Shown: positions 42,191-51,800 of the stretch, in pieces
How the letters are laid out: each line of letters starts with the position of its first letter
Position numbering within the stretch: position 1 is the first letter of the stretch
Origin: Flavobacteriales bacterium
GTDB taxonomy: Bacteria; Bacteroidota; Bacteroidia; CAIKAF01
NCBI GenBank assembly: GCA_025055575.1
Contig: JANWWP010000062.1
Span: forward strand, 1-55,438
DNA: 55,438 nucleotides
Direction: 5' to 3'
The notes under the pieces: generated by a model
The model's database searches: none
Told to the model about the DNA's origin: nothing
The model's input: the letters and a program-made list of their open reading frames with translations, nothing else
Made by a program: the position numbers and the translations under genes

Positions 42191-42198
42191 TACTTTTG
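42191..42198 (+). promoter_or_regulatory. -7 box (TACTTTTG) for the DarA-like gene
   Basis: Exact TAnnTTTG, 23 bases before the GTG at 42222. It starts at the base next to the first codon of the divergent DegT gene. Confidence 0.5.
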
Positions 42199-42212
42199 AA
42201 ATAAAATCGCGG

Positions 42213-42220
42213 CAAAAATA
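42213..42220 (-). promoter_or_regulatory. -7 box (TATTTTTG) for the DegT aminotransferase
   Basis: Exact TAnnTTTG on the minus strand; it ends one base before the start codon of the divergent DarA-like gene. Predicted leader about 18 bases to GTG 42190. Confidence 0.5.
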
Positions 42221-42221
42221 C

Positions 42222-43187
42222 GTGAAGCCCTCCACGACTCCTCCTTTGAACATTTGGGCTATAGTATATTCACATTCGGGTCAAAGCCGACAAGCCCTAG
42301 AGGCTTTCTGTTCGGCTCTACCCCAGGAAAAATTCAGGGTTTGGAGAAGTGAGATTGTTCCTGAGAAAACCATTCCTTTTCCTTGGAATCCCTTTGAATT
42401 TTTTAATGCTTTTCCTGAGACGGTGCAGTGGCGGCCACTTCTGGTAAGGCTGGATCCGGAGCCGGACTTTACGAAGCACTGCCCGGCCGCCCTGATTTTT
42501 TGTTTTCCACCTTGGTTTTTGACACCGGCCTTGCCATTTGTATCTTTTTTAAAATCAGAGTATTTCTCTAAAATACCCAAGGATATTCCCGTGCTGGTCT
42601 TGATGACGTGTCGTAATATGTGGATGGCGGCCATAGACGACATCAAAGAAATATTGGGGGATCGGCTTGCAGGCTTTTTAGTCCTAGAGGATCCCCACCC
42701 CAACGTCGTGAGCTTGTTCACCACCCTGCGCTGGCTGCTCCGTGGAAAACAACGGCTTTTCGGCACCTGGGGTCCGCGGGCCGGCGTGAATCTTCCGTTT
42801 CATGACTCCCAAATTCGAGCCGCTGCCAGTGTGCTGGAAGAAGCTCTTGAAAAGAATGATATGAGTCAGCTCCATCCCCGTTGGCTGGAACTTGGGGCCG
42901 CTCGAATAAAACCTTCCCTTCTCCTCATGGAAATGCGAGGCCGAAAAAATTTTGCACGGTTTGCTCGGTTTATCCTAAAATCTCCGACTCCTAAAGCACG
43001 CCGTCTTCGGGTGCAGCTCCTGGCAATTCTATTGCCCTTGGCCGTCCTGGTACTGAGTCCTATCATGGCCATCCAAAAAGCGGTTCTTCAACGCACCCGG
43101 GCCGCTCGTTTACGCAGGCTTTGCCGCGTCGCGGCGAGTCTTGAACCACTCCCGGAAGGCACTTTTGAAAAGGCCTGGAAGCCATGA
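42222..43187 (+). CDS. DarA-like protein (dialkylresorcinol biosynthesis family), tentative
   Basis: 321 residues from GTG. The N-terminus IWAIVYSHSGQSRQALEAF resembles the FMN-binding loop of flavodoxins, and IVPEKTIPFPWNPFEFFNAFPETV follows. This combination recalls the family annotated as dialkylresorcinol condensing/aromatizing enzyme DarA of Chitinophaga and Flavobacterium. Further on come VLVLMTCRNMWMAAIDDIKEIL, WLLRGKQRLFGTWGPRAGVN and a C-terminal membrane helix (LLAILLPLAVLVLSPIMAI) with a basic tail. DarB (ketosynthase) and DarC are not adjacent. The link rests on remembered motifs only. It overlaps the next gene by four bases (ATGA). Confidence 0.5.
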   Translation: MKPSTTPPLNIWAIVYSHSGQSRQALEAFCSALPQEKFRVWRSEIVPEKTIPFPWNPFEFFNAFPETVQWRPLLVRLDPEPDFTKHCPAALIFCFPPWFLTPALPFVSFLKSEYFSKIPKDIPVLVLMTCRNMWMAAIDDIKEILGDRLAGFLVLEDPHPNVVSLFTTLRWLLRGKQRLFGTWGPRAGVNLPFHDSQIRAAASVLEEALEKNDMSQLHPRWLELGAARIKPSLLLMEMRGRKNFARFARFILKSPTPKARRLRVQLLAILLPLAVLVLSPIMAIQKAVLQRTRAARLRRLCRVAASLEPLPEGTFEKAWKP

Positions 43188-43807
43188 CTTTTGCAAAAAA
43201 ATCGGGTATTATTTTGGGTTTATTATTCGTTGTGGGTGGGCTGGTATGGATATTTAAAAAACCTATTCTAAAGACTGTTGCAGGATTTTTAGTGAAGGAA
43301 AGTTCCTGGCACAATAAAATCTATGATTATGCCGTAATACCTGGAGGCCAGCCCGAAGAAAGAGGGCGCTTTGCTGCAGAATTGTATCATAAAGGCCGAG
43401 TCCGGCACCTGGTGTGTCTGGGGGGCAATTATCCCCGCCTGCTCCGTCTGGCGGATGACACCTGTTCTGAAGGCCGTCTCACCGCCTTGCAGCTTTTGAA
43501 ACTGGGCGTGCCGGACAGCTGTATGACAGTGATTGCTGAAGGGACCTCTACGCAGGAAGAATTGGCGGCTTTTTTGAAATATTATTCCCACAAAGAGGGC
43601 ACCCTCTTGCTGGTGTCCAGCCGGTTTCATACCCGTCGTGTGCACATGAGCCTCAGGAAGTTGCTGCGGAATCTGCCCCGGAAATTTGACATGGCCGGTG
43701 CACCCAGCATCCTTTTTGACGAAAGCAATTGGTGGCGTCATGAGGAGGGGCTCATCACCATCAATAATGAGTATTTGAAGCTACTATATTACCTTTACAA
43801 ATACTAA
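43184..43807 (+). CDS. DUF218 / YdcF-SanA-ElyC family membrane-anchored protein
   Basis: 207 residues. One N-terminal membrane helix (IILGLLFVVGGLVWIF) is followed by the DUF218 fold: YDYAVIPGGQPEERGRFAAELYHKGRVRHLVCLGG, a middle segment with EGTSTQEELAAFLKYY and the conserved LLLVSSRFHTRRVHMSLRKLL. Relatives affect envelope barrier function and peptidoglycan or polysaccharide precursor handling, with unknown chemistry. It is translationally coupled to the DarA-like gene by an ATGA overlap. Confidence 0.8.
   Translation: MTFAKKSGIILGLLFVVGGLVWIFKKPILKTVAGFLVKESSWHNKIYDYAVIPGGQPEERGRFAAELYHKGRVRHLVCLGGNYPRLLRLADDTCSEGRLTALQLLKLGVPDSCMTVIAEGTSTQEELAAFLKYYSHKEGTLLLVSSRFHTRRVHMSLRKLLRNLPRKFDMAGAPSILFDESNWWRHEEGLITINNEYLKLLYYLYKY
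43790..43797 (+). promoter_or_regulatory. Near-consensus -7 box (TACCTTTA) for the SUI1/YciH gene
   Basis: One mismatch to TAnnTTTG, overlapping the last codons of the DUF218 gene, 27 bases before the ATG at 43825. Confidence 0.35.
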
Positions 43808-43824
43808 AATAATCATAAAAAGCC

Positions 43825-44211
43825 ATGGGCTCCAAAGAAAAAAAAATAAAGATTCGGGCCGGGGAAGAGGGCGGGCTGGTGTATTCCACACAAAAAGACA
43901 CCATGGCCGAGCTCCTGGCGGCCGCCTTAGGAAAAAACAGTTCTTCGGATAAGCAGGATTTTCCTGAACCAGAAGGCGCCGCCCGGGCCAAGCTGCGTCT
44001 TGAGAAAAACGGGAGAGGTGGTAAAACCGTGACTGTGATCTATGATATTACCTCAGCCCGGCATTCCCTTTTGGAGGTGTGCCAAAGGTTAAAAAAATCC
44101 TTAGGATGCGGTGGCGCTGTGCAAAATGATACTATTTTGATACAAGGGGATTTTAGGGAAAAAATCCGTGCACATCTTGAAAAAGAAGGCTTTCAAGTAA
44201 AGGGCGGCTAA
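43825..44211 (+). CDS. yciH: SUI1/eIF1-like translation factor (YciH)
   Basis: 128 residues. The N-terminal part is variable and charged (GLVYSTQKDTMAELLAA). The C-terminal SUI1 fold is clear: AKLRLEKNGRGGKTVTVIYDI, LLEVCQRLKKSLGCGGAVQNDTILIQGDFREKIRAHLEKEGFQVK. Bacterial YciH is proposed to act in start-site or initiator fidelity, perhaps with leaderless mRNAs. It is followed after 19 bases by comEC. Confidence 0.9.
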   Translation: MGSKEKKIKIRAGEEGGLVYSTQKDTMAELLAAALGKNSSSDKQDFPEPEGAARAKLRLEKNGRGGKTVTVIYDITSARHSLLEVCQRLKKSLGCGGAVQNDTILIQGDFREKIRAHLEKEGFQVKGG

Positions 44212-44230
44212 ACCCTCAGAGAGAGGCCCT

Positions 44231-46246
44231 GTGAGCCGTCCCCCGCATCTGTTGTTCGATCCACCGGCGCGGGCATTTTCCTCCGTGCCGATGCTGCGCC
44301 CTGCTATTCTGCTGGCCCTGGGCATTTGGGCGGGGAGTGCGTCGCCCTGCGCTTTGGAAGAAAGCGCTGTGTGGGGGATGCTTCTTTGTGTCTTTGCCCT
44401 TTTGGCGGGCCTGTTTTTTGCTCCACTTATTTCAAGAAGTTATGGAAAGACTTCCCCACAGACCTTTTGGCCGTTCTTGGTGTTTCCTGTTTTGGGATTT
44501 GTCCTGTTCGTCCAATCCGAGAAAAACAGGGGGCCGGTGTATGTATCCGCAGAGTATCAAAAACGGACCCTGGTGGTGGAAGAACCCTGGAGCCTGAAGC
44601 GTTATGGATGGGAAGTAAAAGGCCTGCTTCGGATAAGGGACCCAGAAGAAAAAAAGATCGTTTGGCAAAAGTACCAGATCACAATGGATGGAAACCTGGG
44701 AAGCCCTCCTCAGGCAGAGCCGGGGGACACTCTCTTTTTCTCGGGGCCTATTTTGCCTTTGCCTCCGGCAAAATTTCCCGGGGGCTATGATGGCCGCAAG
44801 CAAGGACAACGCGGCGGGGTTCAAAGCGCCACGCGGTTGTATTCCCTTCAATCGCTTGCTTTGACTAAAGGACAAAGGAATAAGAACTTTTTTCATAAAG
44901 TGCGTACCTTTTGTCAAGAAAAAGCAGGCCGGTATTTTTTAGATGATAATGCCCGGGGCATTGTGCTCCAGATGCTGCTCGGGATCCGTTCGGAATTGGA
45001 TGAAGACACCCGGCAGGCTTTCCGGAATACAGGTGTTATGCATATTCTGGCAGTTTCCGGCTTGCATGTAGGTATTATTTATTTGGTTTTAGTGTTATTG
45101 GGGAAGCCGTTGTTGCCGAACCGGCCTTTGACACGGTGGCTGTGGACCCTTCTTACTCTCGCTGTGGTGTGGGTCTATGCTGCCCTGGCCGGGATGCGGC
45201 CCAGTGTGATGCGCGCGGCGTGGATGCTGAGCATATTGGCGCTCGGCCGGCTGGCATCGAGGCCTGTGCCCCTTTTGAATGCCCTGGCTGTTGCGGCTTT
45301 TGTAAATCTGGTCTGGCGCCCTCAGGATTTGTTTGACCTTGGCTTCATGCTGTCTTATGCGGCCGTGGCAGGGATTGCGCTATTGTACGAACCGCTGGTG
45401 AGCCTGTGGAGTCCCAAACAACTTGTCTTAAAAAAACTGTGGGAGCTTTCCTGTGTTTCCGTGAGCGCGCAGGCGGCCACCACCGGAATTGCGTTGGTGT
45501 ATTTCGAGCGATTTCCGACCTATTTTGTAGTGGCCAATTGGTTGGCCGTGCCAGCCGCTTCCGTGATACTTTATGCCGGACTGGTTTTCTTTTTGTTGCC
45601 GGGGGGTCTGATTTCGGACATGATGAGCCGTGCTTTGGAGTTGTTTATCCAGATCCTAACTAAAACGTTAAAACTCTTGGATGACGCTCCTGGCGCCGTC
45701 ATGTCTATTACTTTAAATCCTGCTCAGGCCGCTTTTTGGACGGTCATGCTCTTTCTGTTTGTTGGAATGCTGGCCTATCCGGGATTTCAGCGGGTCAAAA
45801 TGTGTTTTGTCGCTGTGCTGGTCGGGCAGATATTTTTTCTTTTATGCGATGTTTGGACTGGTTTCCAGAAGCCCCGGTGGGCCCTGTGGGGAGGCCGGTT
45901 GGCCGGGGTGTATGTCACACGGGGTTCTGTGGCGCGGCCGGCGCTTTCCCCGAATTCCCTGCCCGGGGAAGCTGCGGCGGTTCGGCTCTCGGCGGAGGGA
46001 ATGGACACTTTGGTAGTTGTTTTTAAGCCTCAATATGCAGTTTCCGATTGGGGTGGGTCTAGGCAGGTTTGGTATTTCAAAAATCGTTTCACTGAGCCGC
46101 CGATCCGGCAGCTTTCCAATATTTCTGAAATTTGGTTAGGACCAGACATTAGCGCGCGAAAAGCTTTAATTCTCAAAAAGAAATTAAATGAACATGGGAT
46201 GAAGGTGCACGCCGTGAACCTGGATGGATTCCTTACATCGAATTGA
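44231..46246 (+). CDS. comEC: ComEC/Rec2 family DNA-uptake channel
   Basis: 671 residues from GTG 44231; ATG 44291 (MLRPAILLALG) is an alternative. A periplasmic OB-like (DUF4131) domain follows the first helices: TLVVEEPWSLKRYGWEVKGLLRI. The competence domain has RGIVLQMLLGIRSELDEDTRQAFRNTGVMHILAVSGLHVGIIYL near 276, then many membrane helices with GMRPSVMRAAWMLSI and DLGFMLSYAAVAGIALLY. The metallo-beta-lactamase domain found in many ComEC proteins is absent, as usual in Bacteroidota. Other competence genes are not nearby. The stop overlaps a TTG of the next frame. Confidence 0.9.
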   Translation: MSRPPHLLFDPPARAFSSVPMLRPAILLALGIWAGSASPCALEESAVWGMLLCVFALLAGLFFAPLISRSYGKTSPQTFWPFLVFPVLGFVLFVQSEKNRGPVYVSAEYQKRTLVVEEPWSLKRYGWEVKGLLRIRDPEEKKIVWQKYQITMDGNLGSPPQAEPGDTLFFSGPILPLPPAKFPGGYDGRKQGQRGGVQSATRLYSLQSLALTKGQRNKNFFHKVRTFCQEKAGRYFLDDNARGIVLQMLLGIRSELDEDTRQAFRNTGVMHILAVSGLHVGIIYLVLVLLGKPLLPNRPLTRWLWTLLTLAVVWVYAALAGMRPSVMRAAWMLSILALGRLASRPVPLLNALAVAAFVNLVWRPQDLFDLGFMLSYAAVAGIALLYEPLVSLWSPKQLVLKKLWELSCVSVSAQAATTGIALVYFERFPTYFVVANWLAVPAASVILYAGLVFFLLPGGLISDMMSRALELFIQILTKTLKLLDDAPGAVMSITLNPAQAAFWTVMLFLFVGMLAYPGFQRVKMCFVAVLVGQIFFLLCDVWTGFQKPRWALWGGRLAGVYVTRGSVARPALSPNSLPGEAAAVRLSAEGMDTLVVVFKPQYAVSDWGGSRQVWYFKNRFTEPPIRQLSNISEIWLGPDISARKALILKKKLNEHGMKVHAVNLDGFLTSN

Positions 46247-46293
46247 AAGAACTTCCTACTTTAGCCCCAGAACCTATTCCATCCAAAGAAGTC

Positions 46294-47043
46294 ATGAATG
46301 CTCTATTGAAAGGAAAAAAAGTCATCATCACCGGAGGCTCCCGGGGCATTGGCAGGGGCCTTGTCCTAGCCTGTGCCCAGCACGGTGCCGATGTAGTGTT
46401 TTCCTATGCTGGCAATACCTCGGCGGCTGAAGCCACTTTGGCTGAAGCCTTATCCTTTGGCACGCGGATTTTCGCTTTGCAGAACAATGCCGCCATTTCC
46501 AGCGAAGCCGAAAGGCTCGTAGCATTTACCCTGGAAAAGCTCGGAGGAGTGGACATCCTTATCAATAACGCCGGGATCACACGGGATGGTTTGTTGATGC
46601 GCATGACGGAAGAGAGCTGGAACCAAGTGCTGCACACCAATCTCACCAGCTGTTTTTTCACTGTGAAAGCCGTTCAGAAGCACTTCCTCAAACAGCGCAG
46701 CGGCGTTATACTTAATATCAGTTCGGTGGTGGGCGCCAGCGGTAATGCCGGGCAGGCCAACTACGCCGCCTCCAAAGCCGGTTTGAATGGTTTCACAAAA
46801 TCCGTTGCCAAAGAACTGGGTTCAAGGAACATTCGTTGTAACGCCATTGCTCCCGGATACATTGAAACGGAGATGACAGGGCAATTGGATGAAAACACCC
46901 GAAAAGCCTGGACGGAAAGCATTCCCCTGAAACGGGCCGGCACGCCGGAGGATGTGGCCCAGCTGGCCGTCTTCCTGGCTTCGGACATGGCTTCCTACAT
47001 CACAGGACAAGTGATTAACGTGTGCGGCGGACTCCAGATGTAA
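46294..47043 (+). CDS. fabG: 3-oxoacyl-[acyl-carrier-protein] reductase
   Basis: 249 residues from ATG 46294 (MNALLKGKKVIITGGSRGIGRGL); a TTG at 46243 overlapping comEC is rejected as the longer start adds no family sequence. SDR motifs: TGGSRGIG, INNAGITRDGLLMRMTEESWNQVLHTNLTS, NISSVVGASGNAGQANYAASKAG with catalytic Ser, Tyr157 and Lys, and IAPGYIETEMT. It reduces 3-oxoacyl-ACP with NADPH in fatty acid elongation. It is five bases from tpiA and probably co-transcribed. Confidence 0.92.
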   Translation: MNALLKGKKVIITGGSRGIGRGLVLACAQHGADVVFSYAGNTSAAEATLAEALSFGTRIFALQNNAAISSEAERLVAFTLEKLGGVDILINNAGITRDGLLMRMTEESWNQVLHTNLTSCFFTVKAVQKHFLKQRSGVILNISSVVGASGNAGQANYAASKAGLNGFTKSVAKELGSRNIRCNAIAPGYIETEMTGQLDENTRKAWTESIPLKRAGTPEDVAQLAVFLASDMASYITGQVINVCGGLQM

Positions 47044-47048
47044 GTGGT

Positions 47049-47798
47049 ATGAAACGGGTATATGCCAACTGGAAACTGAATCTCCCTCTGCCGGAAGCCG
47101 TGGAATATGCCAAGGCCTTGTTTAATGCCACACAAGAAGAAGCCCGTTATACGGAAATCGTTGTGTTTGTGTCCCACTCTCAAATTTTTCCGGTAAGCGC
47201 TGTTCTGCAAAACACTTTTTTACAGGTGGGCGCTCAGGATTGTTCCCAATTCGACAAAGGCGCCTACACGGGAGAAGTCTCAGCCCGGATGTGTTCCGCG
47301 GCCGGAGCGGCTTTTGTACTCCTGGGACACAGCGAAAGACGACGGTTCTTTGGGGAGAAAGAAGACCTCTTGCGTCTTAAAATGGAACGCGCTCTCGAGG
47401 CCGGGCTACAGCCCGTGCTGTGCGTGGGCGAAACGCTTGAAGAGCGGAAGGCGGGTCTTGTGGAAACGATTATTCAGAATCAATTGTCCATACTACCGCA
47501 AAATTCAATCGGCGCACGCTCCTGGATTGTGGCTTACGAACCGGTGTGGGCCATAGGCACGGGGATGAATGCCTCGGAGGAACAAATTGAGGCAGTGCAT
47601 CATTTTATCAAAGACCGGATCGCTCAGGTTTCCGGCAATACGCCGATTGTGCTTTATGGAGGCAGCGTGAGTCCGGAGAATAGGACCGCTATTCTGGCTT
47701 TAGATTCCGTGGATGGGGTTTTAGTGGGCGGGGCTTCGCTTCAATTAGAAACTTTTTTGCCTATCGTACAGGAGGCAGCCCGCTTAGGGAAGCACTAA
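47049..47798 (+). CDS. tpiA: Triosephosphate isomerase
   Basis: 249 residues from ATG 47049, five bases after fabG. ANWKLN at residues 6-11 holds the substrate Asn and Lys; the electrophile His is in LLGHSERRRFF (~92) and the base Glu in VAYEPVWAIGTGMNASEEQ (~163). The phosphate loop is YGGSVSPENRTAI and GVLVGGASLQLETF. It interconverts dihydroxyacetone phosphate and glyceraldehyde-3-phosphate. An upstream in-frame start at 47022 lies inside fabG and adds no family residues. Confidence 0.95.
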   Translation: MKRVYANWKLNLPLPEAVEYAKALFNATQEEARYTEIVVFVSHSQIFPVSAVLQNTFLQVGAQDCSQFDKGAYTGEVSARMCSAAGAAFVLLGHSERRRFFGEKEDLLRLKMERALEAGLQPVLCVGETLEERKAGLVETIIQNQLSILPQNSIGARSWIVAYEPVWAIGTGMNASEEQIEAVHHFIKDRIAQVSGNTPIVLYGGSVSPENRTAILALDSVDGVLVGGASLQLETFLPIVQEAARLGKH

Positions 47799-47910
47799 GG
47801 GTTTTAATAGAAATTCAACAACCGCAGCTTGGGTTTCCGTACAACCAGACAGAACCTTGCAAAAGTCCATATCCGGCATAGATGTAGATTAAAGATTCCC
47901 GCCATAGACC

Positions 47911-48807
47911 ATGAAGGCTGATTCAGATTCTTCCTCGTCCGCATCTAATGCAGGAGTCTGGAAGCTTGTCCTCAAAAAGTTGAGCCGCAACACTGGAATA
48001 CCTGCATTGTGGCAGGAAATATGGCTGGCCGAGTTGGAAGAAATGGGTTTTTATGCTTTTGAAATGGGGGAAGACCACCTGGAAGCTTATGCGGAAAGCG
48101 AAGTGGTCGCGCAGAAGGGCCAGGAACGGATCCGGATACAAGGAGATCCGGACTGGTTTTGCCGTCTTGAATTTATTCCCCAACGTAATTGGAATGCGGA
48201 ATGGGAAACCCGGCAAGAACCGGTGGTTCTGGAAGAAAAAAAATGGTATATCCGCTTTCCCCATCATCCGCCGGCCCCGGAAGGCTGGAAAGATATCCAA
48301 TTACAGCCGGATTTGGTCTTTGGCACGGGTCACCATCCTACCACGCGCCTGGCCCTGGAATGGATGCAGGAGAAAGATTTTCTGGAAAAAGCTGTTCTGG
48401 ATCTGGGCTGTGGGACCGGGTTATTGGCTATCGCGGCGTGTTTTAATGGGGCTGCCCGCGTGGTGGCGGTGGATACAGATGCAAAAGCCTTGACCAACAC
48501 CCGTGCGAATATGCGCTTAAACTTTAAGTCTGCTGTGCCAATAGCTTTGGTTCATGAGTTAAAAGATGCAGACGGGCCTTTTGATGTGATTCTGGCCAAT
48601 ATTTCCCGGAACGCCTTGATAGAATTATCCGAAGCCTTGACCCGCAAGGCCGCTCCTGGTGCACATTTGTTCATCAGCGGCTTTTTCCCGGAAGACATAC
48701 CTTCCTTAGAGCAGGTTTACAGCAACATGGGTTGGAAAATTAAAAGTACGCGGAAGCTTCACAACTGGGCCGGGGTTGAATTCGAGGCCGTTGTCAGACG
48801 TCTTTGA
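47911..48807 (+). CDS. prmA: Ribosomal protein L11 methyltransferase
   Basis: 298 residues. An N-terminal substrate-recognition domain with WLAELEEMGFYAFEMGEDHLEAY, then DLVFGTGHHPTTRLALEWM, the SAM motif AVLDLGCGTGLLAIAACFNGAARVVAVDTD near 163 and FDVILANISRNALIELSEAL. It trimethylates L11. The order tpiA-prmA recurs in Bacteroidota. The 112-base gap before the gene shows no clear -7 box. Confidence 0.93.
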   Translation: MKADSDSSSSASNAGVWKLVLKKLSRNTGIPALWQEIWLAELEEMGFYAFEMGEDHLEAYAESEVVAQKGQERIRIQGDPDWFCRLEFIPQRNWNAEWETRQEPVVLEEKKWYIRFPHHPPAPEGWKDIQLQPDLVFGTGHHPTTRLALEWMQEKDFLEKAVLDLGCGTGLLAIAACFNGAARVVAVDTDAKALTNTRANMRLNFKSAVPIALVHELKDADGPFDVILANISRNALIELSEALTRKAAPGAHLFISGFFPEDIPSLEQVYSNMGWKIKSTRKLHNWAGVEFEAVVRRL

Positions 48808-48854
48808 TCCAATTGAAAAATTTGGCCCTAAGCCCCAGTGCCTTTTGGGGCAAA

Positions 48855-48862
48855 TAATTTTG
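48855..48862 (+). promoter_or_regulatory. -7 box (TAATTTTG) abutting mfd
   Basis: Exact TAnnTTTG, four bases before the GTG at 48867, so the predicted start site falls on the start codon. A GCCCCA/TGGGGC hairpin at 48832-48851 lies directly upstream; it may end prmA transcription but has no T run. Confidence 0.5.
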
Positions 48863-48866
48863 CCAT

Positions 48867-51800
48867 GTGTCGGCGGATTTAAAAGCGCTGTGGGAGTATT
48901 TTGAAAAACATCCCGCCACAGCGGAGTTACAACAAAAATTAAAGGCGGATCAGGAAATTTCCGTAGGCGGACTGGCCGGATCCTCGGGCGTATTCCTTTC
49001 TACTGTATTATTAAAGAATTACCCACGGCAGGTGCATATATTTCCGGAGTCGGAGGCTGCTGCGCAGTTTTTGAATGATTTGGAAAATGTCGGCCAGAAA
49101 TCGGCCTATTATTTTCCATCTTCTTTAGCGCGACCCGGGGAGGAAGAGGGCGACAGTGGCATGATGCTGTTGCGAACCAAAGCGGTGCGTGAAGTACAAG
49201 ACGCCCCACACTGGACATGGGTAACCTATAAAAAAGCCCTTTTGGAAAAGGTGGTGCCTGCGGACCAGTTGAAGAAAGCCGGCATCCGCCTGAGCGTCGG
49301 CGAGAAAATTTCCCACGATTTTCTGACGGAGTGGCTGGAGACTATGGGATTCACTCTGGCTCCCATGGTGTATGCTCCAGGCCAGTATGCACTGAGAGGA
49401 GGTTTGATAGATGTTTTTTCATATGCTTCAGAGTGGCCTTTGCGCGTGCTTTTTGACGAAGAAAATGTGACCGGATTGCGCTTTTTTGATCCGGTAGATC
49501 AACGCTCCAAGGGCCATGTGGAAAATGTGGAGATCCTTCCCGATCCGTCGCGCATGACGGAAGCCTGTTTTCCTGCATCGTTGTGGCCGCGGGACACTCT
49601 GGTGTGGCTGTGGGATGCTGCCATGCCGGAAAATGCCCTGGAAATCCAGGACGAAGAAGCTGCATGGCGTCCTTTGGCGGGACTGCGGCGAATTGTGACG
49701 GGAAGCCTATCCGGACCGGCATCCCTAAATTATGACTGCCGGCCACAGCCTGCTTTTCACAAAAATTTTGAACTTTTAGCCCAAACTTGGCGTTCTCTCC
49801 ACGAAGCGGCGCGCCCCATTTTGTTTTTTTCGGACCAGGAGAGTCAGGCCGAACGCATGCGGGAAATAATGGCGGCCCTTCAGGGCCCGCCCTTTTCATG
49901 TGTGCCATTCTCGCTGCAATGCGGCTTTTTTTGTGGCGCCACGGGACCGGCTTGTTTTGCTGACCACCTCCTCTTCGACCGCTATCGCCGCTTCCGGCTC
50001 AAAGTGCATTACGTGCGCGAAGGGAGCCTCACCTTACGCGACCTGGGCCGCCTTCGTCCGGGCGATTTTGTGACCCACATGGACCATGGCGTGGGCCGAT
50101 TTGCGGGCCTGGAAAAAGTGCAAAACGGCAGTCAAGTCCAGGAATGTATTCGGCTTATTTACAAGGATGGAGACACTCTGTTGGTGGGGCTTCACAACCT
50201 TCATAAAATTGCCCGCTACAGCGGGGCCGAGGGCCAGGAACCCGCGCTCCACAAACTGGGCGGTACGGCCTGGAAAAACACCAAGAACCGGACTAAAAAG
50301 CGGATTAAACAACTGGCATTTGACCTGATCAAGCTCTACGCCCGCAGAAAATTGCAACCCGGCTACGCCTTTTCGCCAGATACATATTTGCAACAGGAGT
50401 TGGAATCCTCTTTTTTATTTGAAGATACGCCGGATCAATTAAAAGCTACGCAAGAAACCAAAGCCGACATGGAAAAGCCCTGGCCCATGGACCGGCTGAT
50501 TTGCGGCGATGTAGGGTTCGGGAAAACCGAAATTGCCATCCGCGCCGCCTTTAAAGCGGCCTGCGATGGCAAACAGACAGCCATGCTGGTGCCCACCACC
50601 ATTCTGGCCCTTCAACATTTTAAAACCTTTTCGGCACGTCTCAAAGATTTCCCGGTTCGGGTGGAATATTTGAGCCGTTTCAGAACCCCGGCCCAGAAAA
50701 AAGCCATTCTGCAGGATGTGGCTTCAGGAAAAATAGACATTCTCATAGGCACCCATCTGCTCACCTCGGACGGCGTGCAATTCAAGGATTTGGGCCTTTT
50801 GATTATTGATGAAGAGCAAAAATTCGGGGTGAATGTGAAGGAAAAAATTAAAAATCTGAAAACCCACGTGGACACGCTCACCCTCACAGCCACGCCCATT
50901 CCACGCACTCTGCAGTTTTCCCTTTTGGGAGCCCGGGATATGTCGGTGATCCGAACCCCCCCTCCGAATCGGCAGCCAGTGACCACAGAGCTCCACACAT
51001 TCAGTGAATCTTTTATTAAAGAGGCCATCCAATTTGAGCTGCAGCGGGGCGGACAAGTGTTTTTCATACACAACCGGGTGCAGGACATCCATGACATTGC
51101 GGCCATGGTGCAGCGCTTGGCGCCTGCAGCGAAGGTGGGTGTGGCCCATGGGCAAATGGAGGGACGCCAACTGGAAGAGGTGATGATCGATTTTTTGGAA
51201 GGACGCATCCGAATTCTGGTTTCCACAGCCATTGTGGAAAGCGGTTTGGATGTGCCGGAAGCCAACACCATGATCATCCATAATGCGCATCATTTTGGGT
51301 TGAGCGATCTTCACCAATTGAGAGGCCGGGTGGGCCGAAGCAACCGAAAAGCTTTTTGTTATCTCATAACACCCCCGCTCAGCCTGCTTACGGAGGAGGC
51401 CCGCAAAAGACTGAAAGCCCTGGTGGAATTTTCGGATCTGGGCAGCGGTCTCCATATTGCACTTAGGGATCTTGACCTAAGGGGCGCCGGCGATCTCCTG
51501 GGTGCCGAACAAAGCGGCTTCATTTCAGAAATGGGCTACGATGCCTATCAAAAAATACTTCAGGAAGCCATGCGCGAATTAAAAAAAGAAGAAGCCCTGA
51601 CCGATGACGCACAGATAACCAAGGCCTCGGCGTCTTCCTTTTCCGTAGACTGCCAGCTGGAAACGGATTTCAGTTTGCTCCTGCCCGACACGTACGTGGC
51701 GGACATGGCCGAAAGGTTGGCGCTGTACAGAGAACTGGATGACCTGGAGGACAACGAAGCGCTCAACGCCTTCAAAGAGAAAATGGAGGACCGCTTTGGG

